From SIG307 sp045596385 (GTDB taxonomy: Bacteria > Bacillota > Clostridia > Lachnospirales > Lachnospiraceae), in assembly GCA_045596385.1 (NCBI GenBank), contig JAZOCC010000014.1:42461-106460 (forward strand): a stretch of DNA of 64,000 bases, given 5' to 3'. Positions 60,462-64,000 of this stretch are shown in pieces. The notes beneath the pieces were generated by a model. It made no database searches. It had not been told where the DNA came from and was given only the letters and a program-made list of their open reading frames with translations. Position 1 is the stretch's first letter. Every line of letters begins with the position of its first letter. Position numbers and translations under genes: made by a program.

Positions 60462-61646
60462 ATGAACAAACAAGAATGTATGGAAAGAGCCGAAAAGGTA
60501 TTGATGCATACCTATGCAAGATATCAGGTGGTTTTGGACCACGGGGAAGGCGTGTATTTATATGAAACCGACGGAACGAAGTATTTGGACTTTTCCGCAG
60601 GTATTGCGGTGTTTGCGCTCGGTTACGGTGATGAGAAGTATAATGAGGCTGTAAAGGCGCAGGTAGATAAGCTTTTGCACACCTCTAATTACTATTACAA
60701 CGAGCCGACCACCTTTGCGGCGGAGAAGATTGTAAAGGCTTCCGGTATGGACCGCGTCTTCTTTACCAACAGCGGTACGGAAGCAGTGGAAGGGGCTATT
60801 AAGCTTGCCAGAAAGTATTACTATAAGAAGCACGGAGTGGCAGACAGTGAAATCATTGCCATGGAGCATTCCTTCCACGGCAGAAGTATGGGTGCATTGT
60901 CTGTAACCGGTACACCGAAGTACCGTGCGGCTTTCGAGCCGTTAATCGGCGGTGCCGTATTCGCGGAGTTCAATAATTTAGACAGCGTAAAGGAAAAGAT
61001 TACCGACAAGACCGCGGCTATCATTATGGAGACCGTACAGGGAGAGGGCGGTATTTATCCGGCAGAAAAGGAATTTATTCAGAGTGTAAGAAAGCTTTGT
61101 GACGAGAAGGGCATCCTTCTTATCTTAGACGAGATTCAGTGTGGTATGGGCAGAACCGGTACCATGTACGCATATCAGCAGTACGGCGTAAAGCCGGATA
61201 TTATGACTACGGCGAAGGCTTTGGGCTGTGGTGTGCCGGTAGGTGCTTTTGCGGCTACCGATGAGGTTGCGTCCGCTTACGAGCCGGGCGACCACGGTAC
61301 TACCTACGGCGGTAATCCGTTCGTTACCCATGCGGTAAGTACTGTATTTGATCGTTTCGAGGAGTTAAATCTGTTAGAGAACGTAAAGGAAGTGGGAGCA
61401 TACCTGTACGAGCAGTTAGATGCTCTTGCAGCACGTCATGCAGATAAGATTGTGGCACACAGAGGTATCGGCCTCATGCAGGGCTTAGAATTTAAGGAAC
61501 CGGTAAAGGATGTGGTAAGCCGTGCCATGAAGGCAGGTCTTATCCTGATTTCTGCAGGAACCAACATCATCCGTTTCGTTCCGCCGCTTGTGATTAAGAA
61601 GGAACATGTGGATGAGATGATAAAGATTTTGGAAGCGAATCTGTAA
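60462..61646 (+). CDS. argD: Acetylornithine aminotransferase
   Basis: 394 residues from ATG 60462 (AAGGAAGGAG upstream). PLP class III fold with FTNSGTEAVEGA, MEHSFHGRSMGALSVTG, ILDEIQCGMGRTG and the PLP lysine Lys252 in TTAKALGCG. It converts N-acetylglutamate semialdehyde into N-acetylornithine. Last gene of argJBD, followed by a terminator. Confidence 0.96.
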   Translation: MNKQECMERAEKVLMHTYARYQVVLDHGEGVYLYETDGTKYLDFSAGIAVFALGYGDEKYNEAVKAQVDKLLHTSNYYYNEPTTFAAEKIVKASGMDRVFFTNSGTEAVEGAIKLARKYYYKKHGVADSEIIAMEHSFHGRSMGALSVTGTPKYRAAFEPLIGGAVFAEFNNLDSVKEKITDKTAAIIMETVQGEGGIYPAEKEFIQSVRKLCDEKGILLILDEIQCGMGRTGTMYAYQQYGVKPDIMTTAKALGCGVPVGAFAATDEVASAYEPGDHGTTYGGNPFVTHAVSTVFDRFEELNLLENVKEVGAYLYEQLDALAARHADKIVAHRGIGLMQGLEFKEPVKDVVSRAMKAGLILISAGTNIIRFVPPLVIKKEHVDEMIKILEANL

Positions 61647-61674
61647 GTGATTGATATATCATAACAGAAAAGAG

Positions 61675-61722
61675 GCATCCCGGAGTGTGAAAAGACATTC
61701 CGGGATGCTTGTGTTTTCGTTG
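61675..61722 (+). terminator. Terminator after argD
   Basis: Thirteen-base-pair stem GCATCCCGGAGTG / CATTCCGGGATGC with a loop of eight, then TTGTGTTTTC. Confidence 0.85.
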
Positions 61723-61750
61723 GAAATTGATGTGTAGAGAGCTGAATCGG

Positions 61751-63502
61751 CTATCTTTCTGCTTTATAGCATGCGAATTTACCGACCGATGCTCTCAGAC
61801 AGAAGATTGCTTCGCCGTTTCTTACATAAAGCGGTTCCATGGTCCTTCCGCTGTCCGGTGCAACCAAAGCTTTACCGCCTTCCACGTGGATGAAAACATC
61901 GCTGTCTCTGGTATCGGCATCCACATACGGGTAAAGCACGAAGGAGTCGTTATTATAAACAAACATACCGATCATCGGGTCACCTTCCAGATAGATACCG
62001 TTTACGGCGAATTCCTTACGCATACGGTTTAAGATAAGGTTCGGATAATGCTTCAAATCCGAGAAAGCTTCCGGAATTACAAGAGTATACATCTGTCCCT
62101 TTCCGTAGGTGTCCCTTGCAAGTAAGGTATAAGCCTCTTCTTCGGCGATACCCTTGCAGACAGCACCCCAGGTGGCGTTGTTACGGAACTCCAGAACCGG
62201 AACGGTGACCGGCTTCTCTCCGTAATCCCGCTCCCAGCGGTTCCAAAACAAGGAGGATTCCGCGGCAAAATCCCGAACAGAAGCAATGCGTCCTCTGTCA
62301 CGGATGGAAGTGATACGCATAAGCCCACGGTCCAGTGTGGCTTTTACGAAACCGCTTGTAACAATGGCTTTATGACCGTTTGCAAGGTAGTTCTCCAGCT
62401 TGTCTACGACATCCGGGTCATAAGCGGAGGATTGTGTTAAAAGCAAGGTGGGAGCATCCTCCGGAAACCACGGAGTCGGTGTAATAGGGAAACCGTGCAT
62501 ACCGAGGAAATCCTGCACATTATCTTCGCCCTGAGAGGCATTCGGAATATAACACGGAATACCTACCGGAGTGCCCAGGTTGTCTAAAAGTGCATCCAGT
62601 TTGTCTAACATAAAGCCTAAGGCCGGAACATTTACCGTATTAACCAGTGCCTGGAAGCAGAACATCATCATTTCTCTCGGCTTTGCAAAAGCAGTCAGAT
62701 AAGCTTGTTCCAAATAATAATCCAGGCTCTTACAGTCAAACGGGTCAAACCAGCCGCCACCGTTTCTGCCCGGTGCCATAGACTCCAGATAGCGCATCAG
62801 GGAGTAGGAGAGATAACGCGGTAAATGCTGGTCGGTATTGACCGGGTCGCGGGTCTCCGTACCGGTATAAATCAAATCGAAAATCTCCTTTTGGGAAAGA
62901 GGGTCGTAGCCGGTTTCCTGATAGGACTCCATCCAGTTCGGGTATTTGATGGTGATTTTACAGTTCGGATTGATTTTTTTCGCCGGAGCGATGACGTACT
63001 GTTCCGAAACCTCATACATGCGATGGGTACGGTATGCCTGCCAGCTACCGTCGGTAATACCGTGAGCGGCATTGTACAAATCCTTTTCTTTACGGCAGGC
63101 GTCACAGGTACAATTGGTGAAATAAAAGTCGTCTAGAATAAAGGCATCGAATACCTTTGCGTTCAGTTCACAAACTTGCTGCAAGGTATTTAACATAAAG
63201 GTATCGTTATAGCAGAAGGTATTGAACATGCGTTGTTTCTTTTCCGCACCTTCCGGATCCGGCATGCTGGTAGTAATACCGCCTTCAGCCCGGATTCCGT
63301 TGCGTTCAAACACTTTTTTGCATAAACGGAGTTGTGTTTCCGAGGCAAAAGTACCGTCGCGGTATGGTTCCAAATAAACCTTGTCCAGATGCATATATTT
63401 TTTGAAAAAATCTAAATCCTTTTGTAACTGTTCTTCGGTGGCACCTGCCACACCGTGAGCAACAAAGTAAACCACTAAATCAAAATTTTTGTAATTTCCC
63501 AT
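61751..63502 (-). CDS. Unrecognised 583-residue protein, possibly glycosidase-like TIM barrel
   Basis: 583 residues, start after GGAGG. I do not recognise a family with certainty. The N-terminal ~340 residues have the look of a TIM barrel: VYLEPYRDGTFASE, FDAFILDDFYFTNCTCDACR, KITIKYPNWMES and DLIYTGTETRD, with an LDDFY-type acid pair. A CTCDAC pair may bind metal. A middle region (about 350-440) looks like a GATase-like fold (LLLTQSSAYDPDVVDKLENYLANG). The end is beta-rich. This plan is shared by the glycoside hydrolase-like family of beta-galactosidase type, so a carbohydrate role is a guess. Confidence 0.65.
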   Translation of the reverse strand: MGNYKNFDLVVYFVAHGVAGATEEQLQKDLDFFKKYMHLDKVYLEPYRDGTFASETQLRLCKKVFERNGIRAEGGITTSMPDPEGAEKKQRMFNTFCYNDTFMLNTLQQVCELNAKVFDAFILDDFYFTNCTCDACRKEKDLYNAAHGITDGSWQAYRTHRMYEVSEQYVIAPAKKINPNCKITIKYPNWMESYQETGYDPLSQKEIFDLIYTGTETRDPVNTDQHLPRYLSYSLMRYLESMAPGRNGGGWFDPFDCKSLDYYLEQAYLTAFAKPREMMMFCFQALVNTVNVPALGFMLDKLDALLDNLGTPVGIPCYIPNASQGEDNVQDFLGMHGFPITPTPWFPEDAPTLLLTQSSAYDPDVVDKLENYLANGHKAIVTSGFVKATLDRGLMRITSIRDRGRIASVRDFAAESSLFWNRWERDYGEKPVTVPVLEFRNNATWGAVCKGIAEEEAYTLLARDTYGKGQMYTLVIPEAFSDLKHYPNLILNRMRKEFAVNGIYLEGDPMIGMFVYNNDSFVLYPYVDADTRDSDVFIHVEGGKALVAPDSGRTMEPLYVRNGEAIFCLRASVGKFACYKAER

Positions 63503-63538
63503 ACAGTATCCTCCTGACAGTAAATATTGTATAAATTA

Positions 63539-63567
63539 ATTATAGTATTTCTGAAGAAAAATATCAA
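63539..63567 (-). promoter_or_regulatory. Promoter of the 583-residue gene
   Basis: Minus strand TTGATA (63567-63562), 17-bp spacer, TATAAT (63544-63539). Confidence 0.65.
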
Positions 63568-63740
63568 TATATTGTCATATCAAAATTATGACTGATTGTT
63601 AGACAAAATTGAGGTTTTAAAAGGAAAACAGACAAAAATGAAAGATGAGTAAAATGTGGGTTTGTTTAATAAAAGTAAGATTGAGAAGAAACTACGGAAA
63701 AAAATTGGCGAAAATAATAAAAAAAATTTCAAAAAAGTGA

Positions 63741-63769
63741 TTGACAAGCACCACAAAATATTGTATACT
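63741..63769 (+). promoter_or_regulatory. tRNA-Thr promoter
   Basis: Perfect TTGACA (63741-63746), 17-bp spacer, TATACT (63764-63769), about 39 bp before the tRNA. The rest of the 305-bp gap (63503-63807) is very AT-rich and holds nothing else that I can name. Confidence 0.8.
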
Positions 63770-63807
63770 AACAAACGTCGCTGATAGCGAAACACAAATT
63801 AGCGAGT

Positions 63808-63880
63808 GCTGCTGTGGCTCAGTCGGTAGAGCGTCACATTGGTAATGTGGAGGTCACGGGTCCGATTCCCGACAGCAGCT
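63808..63880 (+). tRNA. tRNA-Thr (anticodon GGT)
   Basis: 73 nt, no encoded CCA. Acceptor GCTGCTG / CAGCAGC, D arm GCTC/GAGC, anticodon stem TCACA / TGTGG around loop TTGGTAA (anticodon GGT), variable AGGTC, and T arm ACGGG / CCCGA. Confidence 0.95.
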
Positions 63881-63883
63881 CTG

Positions 63884-63913
63884 AAAAAGCTTGGTTTTCA
63901 CCAAGCTTTTTTT
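63884..63913 (+). terminator. Terminator after tRNA-Thr
   Basis: Eleven-base-pair stem AAAAAGCTTGG / CCAAGCTTTTT with a short loop, then more T. The last 87 bases of the window hold nothing that I can name. Confidence 0.85.
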
Positions 63914-64000
63914 GTACATAAAATTAGGTGGGAATCTATGTTAATATATAGATTGTTATGCCACCAAGCTATTCAAGAGCCTACTGATGGAATCAGGACC

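Overview
The window looks like a chromosomal segment of a Gram-positive anaerobe of the class Clostridia, most likely Lachnospiraceae. This rests on strong AGGAGG-type ribosome sites, TTGACA/TATAAT promoters, moderate GC, the era-yqzL-recO gene order, an Rnf complex in C-D-G-E-A-B order, a PotC-PotD fusion, a rubredoxin, several PilZ proteins, and a Gx-transporter/NusG-domain-II pair behind rnf. I see no insertion sequence, phage, CRISPR array or integrase.

Layout. 0-3 kb: a SprA-like metallopeptidase (cut by the left edge), two PilZ proteins, an S66 peptidase and a cold-shock protein. 3-9.4 kb: a large M16C peptidase, era, a tiny yqzL-like gene overlapping recO, an unknown small gene and convergent trpS. 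9.6-15.7 kb: a leucine-rich lipoprotein, tRNA-Gly(CCC) and a polyamine transporter (potA, potB, potCD fusion) whose PotA carries an unusual insertion. 15.7-22.8 kb: a two-component system and a divergent heterodimeric ABC exporter. A 287-nt imperfect palindrome follows. 23-29.8 kb: a run of acetyltransferases, Nudix hydrolases, a cyclase and an RlmD-type RNA methyltransferase. 30-40 kb: rnfCDGEAB, NusG-domain-II and Gx-transporter genes, a tandem-repeat lipoprotein, a DUF2325-DUF3793 pair behind two GTTAG/CTAAC operators, a repeat/anti-repeat RNA-like element, and apbE. 40-44 kb: GH95 fucosidase plus a YczE-like membrane protein facing an AraC regulator; rubredoxin. 44.4-50.6 kb: TetR with an operator, a chemoreceptor-like protein, GtrA, a PUA-domain methyltransferase, and small AT-richer proteins. 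50.7-55.2 kb: a short FliD-like protein, endonuclease IV, DUF4190, an Lgt homologue with a long extra tail, and a lipoprotein. A second long palindrome follows. 55.4-61.7 kb: argG (minus), maf, a GNAT, argJ-argB-argD. 61.7-64 kb: an unrecognised 583-aa protein and tRNA-Thr(GGT).

How they fit together. The clearest functional theme is the 30-40 kb redox block. Rnf couples ferredoxin:NAD+ electron transfer to an ion gradient. Its RnfD and RnfG subunits carry flavinylation motifs, here two in one RnfG, and ApbE is the enzyme that attaches FMN. A nearby lipoprotein is built of two degenerate FMN-binding-like repeats, and an operator pair that resembles iron-regulator sites sits between. The arginine genes form a second block (acetyl-recycling ArgJ, ArgB, ArgD, with ArgG divergent). 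The most unusual observations are the Ig-like insertion in PotA, the doubled RnfG, the divergent flavin-like lipoprotein, the twin operators, the repeat/anti-repeat element and the two long palindromes.
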